Below, one piece after another: positions 10,737 to 18,321 of a stretch of 64,000 nucleotides of DNA. The translations under genes and the position numbers were made by a program. The stretch lies in contig DASZMV010000037.1 of assembly GCA_035551675.1 (NCBI GenBank), positions 62,001 to 126,000 of the forward strand, read 5' to 3'. Numbering within the stretch: position 1 is the first letter of the stretch; every line of letters begins with the position of its first letter. This stretch comes from JAFECT01 sp035551675. GTDB taxonomy: Bacteria; Pseudomonadota; Alphaproteobacteria; Caulobacterales; Caulobacteraceae. The notes under the pieces were generated by a model, which did no database searches, was not told the DNA's origin, and saw only the letters and a program-made list of their open reading frames with translations.

Positions 10737-11095
10737 TGGCGTCAGTCGGCGTCCCCTTAGTAATAAGCGTTTTCTTGTTGGAAGGAGTGAGCAACTTAGG
10801 GTTTGCGAGTGAAGCAGTGTATGGAAGGATGGATTTAAGGCCCGCCGAGCGTCGTGCTTATGTTGAGCGCATCATAAATACGGCATGGAAATCGCTTTGT
10901 GTTTCTCAGCATAGCGTGCCTTGTGGTGCGCGCACACATTACCATTTTACGCTATCCTTATCCCCACCGCCGAAACGTGGATGTCTGCTGATTATAGAGG
11001 GCAACTCTAAGAGGCCTGAGTCGTCTGAATTTATTGAGCGCGCCGACTTCCATTGTGCTGATGACGGGTCGGTATTTTTGGATGGATTTTCGTAG
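10733..11095 (+). CDS. Small exported protein coupled to the RHS gene, candidate immunity protein
   Basis: This 120-residue protein starts at the ATG that overlaps the RHS stop (ATGA) behind a strong GGAGG. A further in-frame ATG follows directly, so the start could be one codon later. Residues 3-26 form a hydrophobic signal-peptide-like segment (VGVPLVISVFLLEG) ending near FASEA, so the mature protein is probably periplasmic or secreted. The mature part has Cys in the segments WKSLCVSQ, PCGARTH, RGCLLI and DFHCADD, which could form disulfides. I do not recognise a family. Small genes directly after RHS tips often encode immunity proteins, and that is the best guess here. An accessory or folding partner is the alternative. 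Its base composition is clearly less GC-rich than the rest of the window, like the RHS tip. Confidence 0.7.
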   Translation: MMASVGVPLVISVFLLEGVSNLGFASEAVYGRMDLRPAERRAYVERIINTAWKSLCVSQHSVPCGARTHYHFTLSLSPPPKRGCLLIIEGNSKRPESSEFIERADFHCADDGSVFLDGFS

Positions 11096-11186
11096 CGGTC
11101 AGAGTGGTTTGTGTAATTGCGAAATTAGGGAATATGAAGTAGGAGCAATATTCCCCTTTTGTTCCGACTCGTGATATGCCATGATC

Positions 11187-11442
11187 ATGGCCCGCTCAGC
11201 CCGCATCGTTGTTCCTAGGCTTCCGCATCACGTCAGGGCGCGCCAATCGCAGCGAGCCGATCTTCATCGAAGACGGCGATCGGGACACCTATTGCGTCCA
11301 ACTGGCTGAGCAGGCGCGACGGTACGACGTCGCCGTCTGGGCTTACTATCTCATGCCCAACTAAGTGCATCTCTTCCCGCGCCGCGCGAAGAGTCCGATG
11401 GGCCTTTCAGTGACGCTCACAGATTTCCGTTCCCACCCCTAA
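11187..11442 (+). pseudogene. Remnant of IS200/REP-type (Y1, HUH) transposase
   Basis: Translation begins MARSARIVVPRLPHHV, the usual N-terminus of REP-associated tyrosine transposases, which normally continues TQRGNR. Here the frame shifts near 11236, and the next frame reads SEPIFIEDGDRDTYCVQL and then WAYYLMPN. The family has MPNHVHL at that point. In this copy a TAA stop (11362-11364) replaces the first His of the HUH metal-binding pair, and VHLF follows. The similarity fades before the stop at 11440-11442. The element is therefore dead twice over. It fills most of the 405-base gap between the RHS unit and the heptosyltransferase, and nothing else was seen in that gap. Confidence 0.75.
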
Positions 11443-11500
11443 ACAAATCCCGCGACGTCCAGATCAGGTCCTTAGGGGTTGGCCCTGGTCGAGGTGTCCG

Positions 11501-12970
11501 ATGAGCGTCGCTGTTCCTGCCGGAGTCGTAAAAGCTCAGCCAAAAATATCGGTTCCGAAGTCTTTGGTGCCGCCGTCGCTGGTTCCGAAGGTCCCGGCCC
11601 CAGGGCCCGTGACCCAAAAGGTGAGCGGGGACGCCGCCAAGCCCAAACCGAAGTCCAAACCCAAGCCCCCGCCCGCCTACCCGCAGCCGACGGTCCTGCC
11701 GACCCAGGAGGGGCCGCGGGGCGTGCGCTACGACTTCAACCTCGGCTGCCGGGTCGCGCTCCCCAAGCGCGAGGACGGCGAGTGGCTGGTGCGCCTGCGC
11801 GACCTCGAGACCGGCAACGTGCTGTTCGAGAGCCGCAACAGGGGCTCGTTCGTGGCCTCCTCGAAGCGCTTCTTCGTGCGTTTCTGCATCGAAGTGTCCG
11901 ACGGTGAGACCGAGATTTTCCGTCACGACTACGACTGCCGCGACCGCGAGGTCTTAATCCTGTTTCCGCTCGGCACGCTGGGCGACACCATGGCCTGGTT
12001 CCCCTATGCGGCGCGCTTCGGCGAGGTGCACGGCTGCAAGCTTACCATCGCCATGTCGGGCCTGATCATTCCCTTGCTAAAGGACAACTACCCCAACATC
12101 AACTTCGTCACCCACGAAGAGTTGGCCGAGCAGAAGCTGACCGAAACCGCCTACGCGACCTACTGCATGGGCCTGTTCTTCGACGACAAGGACAACGTCT
12201 GGCAGCCCACCGATTTCCGCATGGTGGGTCTGCACCGCACCGCGGCCTATATCCTCGGCGTCGATCCGGCCGAGGAGGCGCCGCGCGTGACCTGTTCGGC
12301 GCCCGATCGCCCGATCGCTGAACCGTACGTCGTGATCGCCGTGCAGAGTTCCAGCGGCTGCAAGATGTGGAACAATCCGACCGGCTGGCGCGAGGTGGTG
12401 AGTTATCTCAAGGCCAAGGGTTACCGGGTCATCTGCATCGACCAGAAACCGGTGCACGGGGCGGGTTTATTGTACTACCAGATCCCGCACGGGTGCGAAG
12501 ACGAGACCGGCGATCGGCCGCTGACCGAGCGCGCGCGGTGGATCACTCACGCGGACGCCTTCGTGGGCCTCTCCAGCGGCCTGGCATGGCTGGCGTGGGC
12601 GTGCGGCGCACCCTCGGTGGTGATCTCGGGCTTCACCCATCCAACCAATGAGTTCGCGACGCCCTACCGGGTGTTCAACTGGCACACCTGCAACAGCTGC
12701 TGGAACGATCCGGCGCTGAGGTTCAAGCACGACGACTTCATGTGGTGTCCCAGGCATCAGAATACGTCACGCCATTTCGAGTGCACGCGCCTGATCACCA
12801 CCAGCCACGTGATCTCCACCATCGACCGGGCGCTGGCGGAAAATCCAACAAAGGGCCAGCGCATGCCGCGGGTCGTCGCGGACAATCCCGTCGTCGCCGC
12901 GGCCCCCAGCCGTAAGGGGCAGTCGGTAAAGCCAAAGAAGGCGAAAACCGCCGCCGTCGCCGCAGAATAG
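11501..12970 (+). CDS. TibC/Aah-type protein O-heptosyltransferase
   Basis: This 489-residue protein belongs to the autotransporter O-heptosyltransferase family (TibC, Aah), which moves heptose from ADP-heptose to Ser/Thr of secreted adhesins before export. Residues 1-75 are a Pro/Lys/Ala-rich leader not typical of the family. The conserved body starts at VRYDFNLGCRVALP and includes LFPLGTLGDTMAWFPYAARF, a GT-B donor region with WNNPTGWREV and CIDQKPVHGAG, and GLSSGLAWLAWACG. The Cys cluster near residues 396, 399, 415 and 427 (HTCNSCWND, WCPRH, FECTR) matches the iron-binding 'iron finger' of TibC. No autotransporter lies in the window. The nearest large Ser/Thr-rich surface candidate is the RHS protein upstream; flagellar proteins downstream are another possibility. 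The family call is firm, the substrate is inferred. Confidence 0.9.
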   Translation: MSVAVPAGVVKAQPKISVPKSLVPPSLVPKVPAPGPVTQKVSGDAAKPKPKSKPKPPPAYPQPTVLPTQEGPRGVRYDFNLGCRVALPKREDGEWLVRLRDLETGNVLFESRNRGSFVASSKRFFVRFCIEVSDGETEIFRHDYDCRDREVLILFPLGTLGDTMAWFPYAARFGEVHGCKLTIAMSGLIIPLLKDNYPNINFVTHEELAEQKLTETAYATYCMGLFFDDKDNVWQPTDFRMVGLHRTAAYILGVDPAEEAPRVTCSAPDRPIAEPYVVIAVQSSSGCKMWNNPTGWREVVSYLKAKGYRVICIDQKPVHGAGLLYYQIPHGCEDETGDRPLTERARWITHADAFVGLSSGLAWLAWACGAPSVVISGFTHPTNEFATPYRVFNWHTCNSCWNDPALRFKHDDFMWCPRHQNTSRHFECTRLITTSHVISTIDRALAENPTKGQRMPRVVADNPVVAAAPSRKGQSVKPKKAKTAAVAAE

Positions 12971-13034
12971 ACGTTCACTCGAGATCGGACGGTCCGGCCA
13001 TGGCCGCGAACGCTTGCCTCACGTCGTCGAAGAT

Positions 13035-13628
13035 TCAGCGCGTCTTGTCCTTCGACGCATATTGCTGCAACAGCAGTTGCGCGCCCGACGCTTGCGGCGG
13101 CGCATCCGCCGCGTTGTCGAGGCTCGCCTGCATCGCATCGATCAGCATGGACATGTCCCGGTTCAAGGGCTCGTTTTCCTGGTTGCGCGCGATGCCGTCC
13201 CTCAGGCGCCGGATCGCCGGCTCGAACTCGTCGCGGATCATGGCGTCGAGGCCCTCCACAAACAGACGCAGCGGCGCGCCTTCAGGCAGAAGGTGCAGCG
13301 GCCCCCAGGCGGTCTCGGCGCCGATCGCGTCGCCGCCGCAGAGGACGAGCAGGCCGAGTTGGAAGCGCGCGATGGCGAAGCCCGGCGCCAGATTGACCGA
13401 CGTCTGCATGGCCTGGCGCGCCTCGGCGTATCTCTGCAGGCCCGCAAGGATCGATCCGCGCAGGAAATGCAGCCGAGCATCGTCGGGATGAGCGCCCAGC
13501 GCCTGTTCCGCCGCCTCGAGGCCCTGCTCATCGCCTTGCCGCATGCGCGCGAGCACGTCGCGAAGCAGATCCTCCGATGCTTCCAGCCTGCCTCCCGATG
13601 GCGGGCTGTTGCGCGTTGCATGTTCCAT
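13035..13628 (-). CDS. TPR-repeat protein
   Basis: This 197-residue cytoplasmic-looking protein has tetratricopeptide helices, for example EAAEQALGAHPDDARLHFLR and YAEARQAMQTSVNLAPGF. It ends in a polar Gln/Ala-rich tail. The start is set at the ATG at 13628 because a GGAG lies about 8 bases upstream; an in-frame ATG nine codons earlier would place that ribosome site inside the gene. It is divergent from the next TPR gene, with which it shares a 179-bp promoter region. No catalytic domain is visible. TPR proteins act as interaction scaffolds, and the location suggests a role with the glycosylation or flagellar genes, but nothing in the sequence proves this. Confidence 0.75.
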   Translation of the reverse strand: MEHATRNSPPSGGRLEASEDLLRDVLARMRQGDEQGLEAAEQALGAHPDDARLHFLRGSILAGLQRYAEARQAMQTSVNLAPGFAIARFQLGLLVLCGGDAIGAETAWGPLHLLPEGAPLRLFVEGLDAMIRDEFEPAIRRLRDGIARNQENEPLNRDMSMLIDAMQASLDNAADAPPQASGAQLLLQQYASKDKTR

Positions 13629-13785
13629 CGCCCGTCTCCGTTTGTGATGACGCAAGATCGATCGGGCCTCGTACGCGCCTGCCGATCACCGACATTGTTC
13701 GAACTGCGATCTGGTTTACACCAAGACGCCGCAAGACGCACACATATTCACGCAGCCCCTTCGCGTTTCGACTTGTGGCGCCTTG

Positions 13786-13806
13786 GTCGAACACCTAGGG
13801 TTCGAC
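13786..13806 (+). promoter_or_regulatory. Perfect inverted repeat directly before the TPR gene start
   Basis: GTCGAAC (13786-13792) and GTTCGAC (13800-13806) are exact inverted repeats with a 7-base spacer that itself contains CCTAGG. The element ends one base before the ATG at 13808, so it covers the ribosome binding region. It could be an operator or an RNA hairpin that masks translation initiation. Function is inferred. Confidence 0.5.
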
Positions 13807-13807
13807 G

Positions 13808-14989
13808 ATGTCTCAGGTGAGCCCTGGCGGCTCGAGAACACCGAGGAACGATGTGAGTTCGGACCCGCGAGCGCAAGCGCAATCCAGGCTCTCTCGGCTC
13901 AACGGCTATCTCGAGAGCGACCCCGACAACCTGTCCTTGATCGCCGACGCCGCCGTCACGGCGCGCGACGCGGGAGACATGGAGCGGGCCCAGGACCTGA
14001 TCGAGCGCTATGCGTCGCTCGCCGCGCTGCCGCCATCGTTAGAGAACCTGCGCGGGCTCATCGCCATCGACCAGCGGCGTTTTGAAGAGGCCAGCGGGGT
14101 CTTTCAAGGGTTGCTGGAGCAGTCTCCGACCGACACGGCGGTGCGATACAACCTCGCCTTCGCGCGTACGATGCTAAGAGACTTCCCGGCCGTCGCGGAC
14201 ATCATCGACGATGAAACCGTGCTCGCCGTTCCGGAGGCGGCGACCCTCAAGGTGCAGGCGCTTCACCAGCTGGGCGATGTCGACCAAGCGTTGACCTTCG
14301 GTTTGGCGTGCGCCGTGGAGCGTCCCGGCGACACGGCGCTGGCGAGTGCGCTTGCGGTGGCCGCGCTGGATGCGGAGCAGCCGGATGTCGCGCGCGACTT
14401 CGCGCTGCGCGCGGGCGACACGCATGAAGGCTTGTCGACGCTCGGCATGCTGGCGCTCACGAGTAACGACGTGGGCGGATCGCTCGCCTATTTCGATCGC
14501 GCGCTCGCCGTGCGGTCCGACAGCGCGCGGGCGCGCCTGGGAAAAGGGCTGGCGCTGATGGCGCGCGGGGACCTCGCCGAGGCCGCGAACGATATCGACC
14601 AGGCCGCCGCGATCTTCCGCACCCACCTGGGCACATGGGTGGCGTCCGGGTGGGCTCACTTCGTCCAGGGGGATTACAAGGGCGCGCGCCAAGCCTTCGA
14701 AACGGCGCTCGATCTCGATCCGAGCTTTGCCGAAAGCCAAGGCAGCCTGGCCGTCGTCGACGCGGTCGAGGGCCGGCTGGACAGCGCGCGCCGGCGTACT
14801 GAGATCGCGCTTCGGCTCGATCGCAATTGTTTTTCGGCGGCCTTCGCAAAGAGCCTCCTGCTCGGCGGCGCCGGCGATGCCGAGGCCGCGCAACGCATAA
14901 TCGGACTTGCGCTTCAGTCGCCGCTCGCGGACGGCCAGACCCTGGCCCAGGCCATGAGCGGATTTGCTCGCGTACTGGGCCCGCGCTGA
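13808..14989 (+). CDS. TPR-repeat protein
   Basis: This 393-residue protein is built of tetratricopeptide-like helical pairs over almost its whole length, such as YLESDPDNLSLIADAAVTAR, RRFEEASGVFQGLLEQSPTD, GSLAYFDRALAVRSDSARAR and YKGARQAFETALDLDPSFAE. There is no signal peptide and no catalytic domain. It is followed one base later by a small unknown gene, then by an FkbM methyltransferase, all on the same strand, so these probably form one unit. A perfect inverted repeat sits on its ribosome binding region. A scaffold for modification or assembly of surface structures is plausible from context only. Confidence 0.8.
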   Translation: MSQVSPGGSRTPRNDVSSDPRAQAQSRLSRLNGYLESDPDNLSLIADAAVTARDAGDMERAQDLIERYASLAALPPSLENLRGLIAIDQRRFEEASGVFQGLLEQSPTDTAVRYNLAFARTMLRDFPAVADIIDDETVLAVPEAATLKVQALHQLGDVDQALTFGLACAVERPGDTALASALAVAALDAEQPDVARDFALRAGDTHEGLSTLGMLALTSNDVGGSLAYFDRALAVRSDSARARLGKGLALMARGDLAEAANDIDQAAAIFRTHLGTWVASGWAHFVQGDYKGARQAFETALDLDPSFAESQGSLAVVDAVEGRLDSARRRTEIALRLDRNCFSAAFAKSLLLGGAGDAEAAQRIIGLALQSPLADGQTLAQAMSGFARVLGPR

Positions 14990-14990
14990 C

Positions 14991-15344
14991 ATGGACCCGA
15001 TTTCAAACGTCGACCAGATCGTCCTGATCCTGCGGCAACGGCTGCAGGAGCGCGCGCGCGCCGCCGCGTCGAAGAATAAGACGCCGCCAGGCGTCTCGAA
15101 CGCCAGACGGCCGGCTCGGCTGCAGAGCGTGAGATCGCTCGCCGCGGTCGAAGGGGTCGACGATCCGCAACTGCGTCGAACGCTTGTTCAGAATATTCTA
15201 TCGGATCAGTTCGGCGCGGAGTTGGTCAACGAGGCGCAGTTCCAACAGGTCGTCGATCAGGTCACGGTCGCGCTCGAGGAGAATGAACAGGCGTCGGTGT
15301 TGCTGACCCGGCTGGTTTCGGAACTCCGCGCCGGCGCGGCCTAG
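14991..15344 (+). CDS. Small protein of unknown function
   Basis: A 117-residue protein starting at ATG 14991, one base after the stop of the TPR gene. The N-terminal 45 residues are basic and helical (LILRQRLQERARAAASKNK). The C-terminal half is acidic and amphipathic (FQQVVDQVTVALEENEQ), ending LLTRLVSELRAGAA. There is no signal peptide or membrane segment. I do not recognise the family. Its tight spacing to the TPR gene and to the FkbM gene suggests co-transcription and a shared task. Confidence 0.65.
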   Translation: MDPISNVDQIVLILRQRLQERARAAASKNKTPPGVSNARRPARLQSVRSLAAVEGVDDPQLRRTLVQNILSDQFGAELVNEAQFQQVVDQVTVALEENEQASVLLTRLVSELRAGAA

Positions 15345-15366
15345 ACGATCTCCGGGGGGGCACAGC

Positions 15367-16095
15367 ATGCGCAATTTCCTGGTGCTGGAGTCGAATTTCG
15401 GACCTTTCATCATCAACCGGCATGACCGGCTTCAGGGCCCTGCGCTCCTGCTGTCCGGGCGGCCGCATATCCAAGGCGAGCTCGACAAAATTCTGGGCCT
15501 CGTCGCGCGGCTGCCGCCCGAGGCGATCGTGGTCGACGCCGGCGCCAATGCCGGTCTGGTTTCCGTGCCGATCGCTCAGCTGCTCGCGCCGAAAGCCGGC
15601 CGAGTGCTCGCGTTCGAGGTGCAGCGGATGATGTACTACGCGCTTTGCGGCACCGTCGCGCTCAACGGGTTGGAGAACCTGTTCGTCTACCATCTGGGTC
15701 TTGGCGACTCTCTTCGTGAGGCGGCCATCGCGCCGCCTGACTACGGCGTCCTGCAGGACTTCGGCACGTTCAGCTTGTTGGAGCAGGGCGGTGCGAACCC
15801 CTCGGAGCAAGTCTCCATCGTGACGATCGACTCGCTCGAATTGCCGCGTCTCGATTTTCTGAAGATCGACGTGGAGGGCATGGACATCGAAGTCCTCAGA
15901 GGCGGCGCCAACACGATCAGGACGCATCGGCCGTGGTGCTGGGTCGAATATTGGAAGGTCGGCGCGCCGCAGGTCAAAGGGGCCTTCAACGCGGAGGGAT
16001 ACGAGTTCTTCGTGATGGATGACCTGAATCTGCTCTGTGCGCCCCGAGAGCGGATTGCAGAAGTCGGCATAAACATCGACGCCCCCAGAGTATGA
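15367..16095 (+). CDS. FkbM-family methyltransferase
   Basis: This 242-residue protein has the FkbM layout: an N-terminal beta region, the SAM-binding motif VVDAGANAG (about residues 55-63) with the acidic strand-2 end VLAFE, and the C-terminal strand FLKIDVEGMDIEVLRGG that is typical of the family. FkbM enzymes O-methylate small molecules, sugars and polysaccharides. Next to a protein heptosyltransferase and flagellar genes, methylation of a glycan on a surface protein is a reasonable guess. The start ATG at 15367 follows a G-rich stretch. A 104-bp gap separates it from fliQ, so it may or may not be co-transcribed with the flagellar cluster. Confidence 0.85.
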   Translation: MRNFLVLESNFGPFIINRHDRLQGPALLLSGRPHIQGELDKILGLVARLPPEAIVVDAGANAGLVSVPIAQLLAPKAGRVLAFEVQRMMYYALCGTVALNGLENLFVYHLGLGDSLREAAIAPPDYGVLQDFGTFSLLEQGGANPSEQVSIVTIDSLELPRLDFLKIDVEGMDIEVLRGGANTIRTHRPWCWVEYWKVGAPQVKGAFNAEGYEFFVMDDLNLLCAPRERIAEVGINIDAPRV

Positions 16096-16168
16096 GGCGG
16101 GCGCCGTCACCTTACGCTGAGCTTACACCTTGCGGCGCCACTTGCTTGCCGTCTCGGTTCATGCTGTT

Positions 16169-16185
16169 GGTTGAATAATTCAACC
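16169..16185. promoter_or_regulatory. 17-bp perfect palindrome upstream of fliQ
   Basis: GGTTGAAT-A-ATTCAACC is an exact palindrome in the 104-bp gap before the first flagellar gene, 15 bases before the fliQ ATG. It is a candidate operator for the whole flagellar cluster. No sigma-54 type GG-N10-GC element was found in this gap. It could instead act as an mRNA hairpin. Confidence 0.5.
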
Positions 16186-16199
16186 CGGGGGGGTGCGGG

Positions 16200-16466
16200 A
16201 TGGGGGCTGATGAAGCACTGGAGTTGATGAACCGACTCCTATGGAACGCGATGATGGTCGCGGGGCCGGTGCTAGTTGCGGCGCTCCTTGTGGGCGTCCT
16301 GGTCAGCGTGCTGCAGGTCGCAACCCAGTTGCAGGAAACGACCCTCAGCTATGTCCCTAAGCTGGTCGTCGCCTGCCTGGTGCTGATCGCGCTGGGGCCA
16401 TGGATGATCCACTCCATCACCCGTTTTGCGATCTCGGTGATCCAGATCATCCCTTCGCTCGGCTGA
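16200..16466 (+). CDS. fliQ: Flagellar export gate protein FliQ
   Basis: This 88-residue inner-membrane protein has two hydrophobic helices. It matches FliQ in length and in the segments LLVGVLVSVLQVATQLQETT and SYVPKLVVACLVLIALGPWM. FliQ is part of the FliP5-FliQ4-FliR1 core of the flagellar type III export gate. It is the first gene of a long plus-strand flagellar cluster and lies 15 bases ahead of fliR. A gate gene leading the operon, with fliO and fliP at its far end, differs from the common fliOPQR order. Confidence 0.94.
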   Translation: MGADEALELMNRLLWNAMMVAGPVLVAALLVGVLVSVLQVATQLQETTLSYVPKLVVACLVLIALGPWMIHSITRFAISVIQIIPSLG

Positions 16467-16481
16467 ACGGAGGCTTCGGGG

Positions 16482-17234
16482 GTGGATCTGATCGGCTGGC
16501 TCTTTTCCTGCCTGCTCCTTGGCCTGCGCGTCGGGCCGGTGTTCGCCTTTGCGCCGCCCTTCAGTCTGACGCGCCTCCCCGTCCAGTTCCGTGTGCTGCT
16601 GGGCCTTGCCGTCGCCGCTTGCATCGTCTCCGCCCACCCGGTCGCCAGTCACCTCGCCGATCTCAGCCTGGGCTCCGTGCTGGTCACAGCCGTTCGCGAG
16701 CTGTTCATCGGGATGGTGTTCGTCACCGCCTTTCAGGTGATGTTCGCCGCGCTCTACATCGCCGGCCGCGTCGTCGACATTCAGGCCGGTTTCGGCTTGG
16801 CGACCTTGATCGATCCGGTCAGCCAGGCGAGCACGCCGCTGGTCGGCACCCTGTTCGCCTACGCGGCGGCGGCCGTCTTCTTCGCCATCGGAGGGCAGGG
16901 CGATTTGATGCGCCTGATCGGCGCATCGCTCGAGGTCGTGCCGCTCGGTCAGTGGCGTCCGCCGCAGACGCTCGAACCGCTCACGGCGCTGCTCTCGGTC
17001 CTGACCTTGACCAGCCTGGGCGTGGCGGGGGGCGCCATCCTGTGCCTGTTCCTCGCCGATCTGACCATCGCGGTGCTCGCCCGCACGGCGCCCCAGCTGA
17101 ATGCGCTGATGCTGGGCTTTCAAGTGAAGACTCTCCTGCTGCTCCTGGTCCTGCCGGTCGCCTTCGGCGCCTCCGGCGCGCTGTTCGCGCGCATGGCGGC
17201 GGTGACGCTCGAAGCCGTGCCTCGGCTTATTTGA
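16482..17234 (+). CDS. fliR: Flagellar export gate protein FliR
   Basis: This 250-residue polytopic membrane protein starts with GTG at 16482. It has FliR features: LLGLRVGPVFAFAPPFS at the N-terminus, then RELFIGMVFVTAFQVMFAAL and the amphipathic GRVVDIQAGFGLATLIDP that forms the gate plug. Length is normal for the family. FliR completes the FliPQR helical export channel. It ends 4 bases before flhB and is probably co-translated with it. Confidence 0.94.
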   Translation: MDLIGWLFSCLLLGLRVGPVFAFAPPFSLTRLPVQFRVLLGLAVAACIVSAHPVASHLADLSLGSVLVTAVRELFIGMVFVTAFQVMFAALYIAGRVVDIQAGFGLATLIDPVSQASTPLVGTLFAYAAAAVFFAIGGQGDLMRLIGASLEVVPLGQWRPPQTLEPLTALLSVLTLTSLGVAGGAILCLFLADLTIAVLARTAPQLNALMLGFQVKTLLLLLVLPVAFGASGALFARMAAVTLEAVPRLI

Positions 17235-17238
17235 CGCG

Positions 17239-18321
17239 ATGGAGGACGCCACAGAACAGGACCGATCCGAGGCGCCGACGCGCTTCAAGCTCGACCGGGC
17301 CCGGCGCGAAGGCTCAGTCGCGCGGGGGCTCGACCTGGGGTTCCTGGGCGGATTCGCCGCCTTCATCGTGTATCTGTGGGCCGCGGGCCACACGCTCGGC
17401 GCCAACCTGGCGCTCACGGCCAAGCGCGCGATCGTTATCGGGCCGGACGTCGCGGTCGGCTCCGATCCGCTGCTTCAGTTGACCGGTGAGGTTTTCAGCG
17501 CCGCGCTGCGGCCCCTCGCCATGCTCGTCGGCGCGGTTTTCCTGACGGTATTGGCGCTCGAGCTCGTTCAGACGGGCTTCGTCTTCTCCTTCAAGCCACT
17601 GCAACCCAACTTCGGAAAGCTCAATCCCACCCGCGGGCTCAAGCGGCTGTTTACGCCGCGGATCCTGATAGAGACCGGCAAGAACGTCCTCAAGCTGGCT
17701 GTCTATGTGGCGCTGGCGGTGTGGGTGATCGCCGCGACCTACCGCGAGGTCGCGCCGGCGATTGCCGATGGACGCGCGCTGGCGGACGCGATCGCGCGGG
17801 CGGGCTTTCGGCTGCTCACCCTGTTCCTGCTCGCCGCGGTTTTCTTCGCCATCTTGGACCAGCTGATCGTCCGGCGCGATTTCCTCAAGCGCATGCGGAT
17901 GAGCCGGCGGGAAGTGCGCCGCGAGATGCGCGACCGGGAGGGCGACCCACGCCTCAAACAGCGCCGCCGCCAGGTGCACCGCGAATTCGCCAAGTTGAGC
18001 CGCAGCCTACGGAATATACGCGGCGCCGACGTCCTGATCACGAACCCCGCGCACTACGCCGTCGCCTTGAAATACGATACACGCACCATGGCGGCGCCCA
18101 AGGTCGTTTCCCGCGGCGCCAACCAGCACGCGCTGAGGCTCAAACGGGCCGCCTTCCTCTATGGCGTGGTCATCGTCGAGGACCGGCCGCTCGCCCGCGC
18201 GCTCTATCAGCGGTGCGACGTCGATCGTGAAGTGCCCGAGACTTGCTTCCGCGCGGTCGCCGACATTTATCGTCGCTTGCGCGGGTTCAAACGCGATGCA
18301 ACCGAGGCCGGCTATGTTTAG
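17239..18321 (+). CDS. flhB: Flagellar export switch protein FlhB with NPAH site
   Basis: A 360-residue protein with four N-terminal membrane helices and a cytoplasmic domain, the normal FlhB plan. The N-terminus has the typical acidic start and EAPTRFKLDRARREG. FlhB switches export from rod/hook to filament substrates after it cleaves itself between Asn and Pro of an NPTH loop. Here the loop is N269-P270-A271-H272 (ITNPAHYAVALKYD), so Thr is replaced by Ala. The same positions are used in Salmonella FlhB. Asn and Pro remain, so cleavage may still occur, but slower or altered switching is possible. The gene overlaps flhA by 8 bases. Confidence 0.95.
   Translation: MEDATEQDRSEAPTRFKLDRARREGSVARGLDLGFLGGFAAFIVYLWAAGHTLGANLALTAKRAIVIGPDVAVGSDPLLQLTGEVFSAALRPLAMLVGAVFLTVLALELVQTGFVFSFKPLQPNFGKLNPTRGLKRLFTPRILIETGKNVLKLAVYVALAVWVIAATYREVAPAIADGRALADAIARAGFRLLTLFLLAAVFFAILDQLIVRRDFLKRMRMSRREVRREMRDREGDPRLKQRRRQVHREFAKLSRSLRNIRGADVLITNPAHYAVALKYDTRTMAAPKVVSRGANQHALRLKRAAFLYGVVIVEDRPLARALYQRCDVDREVPETCFRAVADIYRRLRGFKRDATEAGYV

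Noticed and set aside
12993..13004. CGGCCATGGCCG palindrome between the convergent heptosyltransferase and TPR genes
   Set aside because: Not followed by a T-run and easily expected in GC-rich DNA; not supported as a terminator.
16096..16199. Possible sigma-54 promoter before fliQ
   Set aside because: TTGC elements are present, but no GG-N10-GC pair with the required spacing was found.
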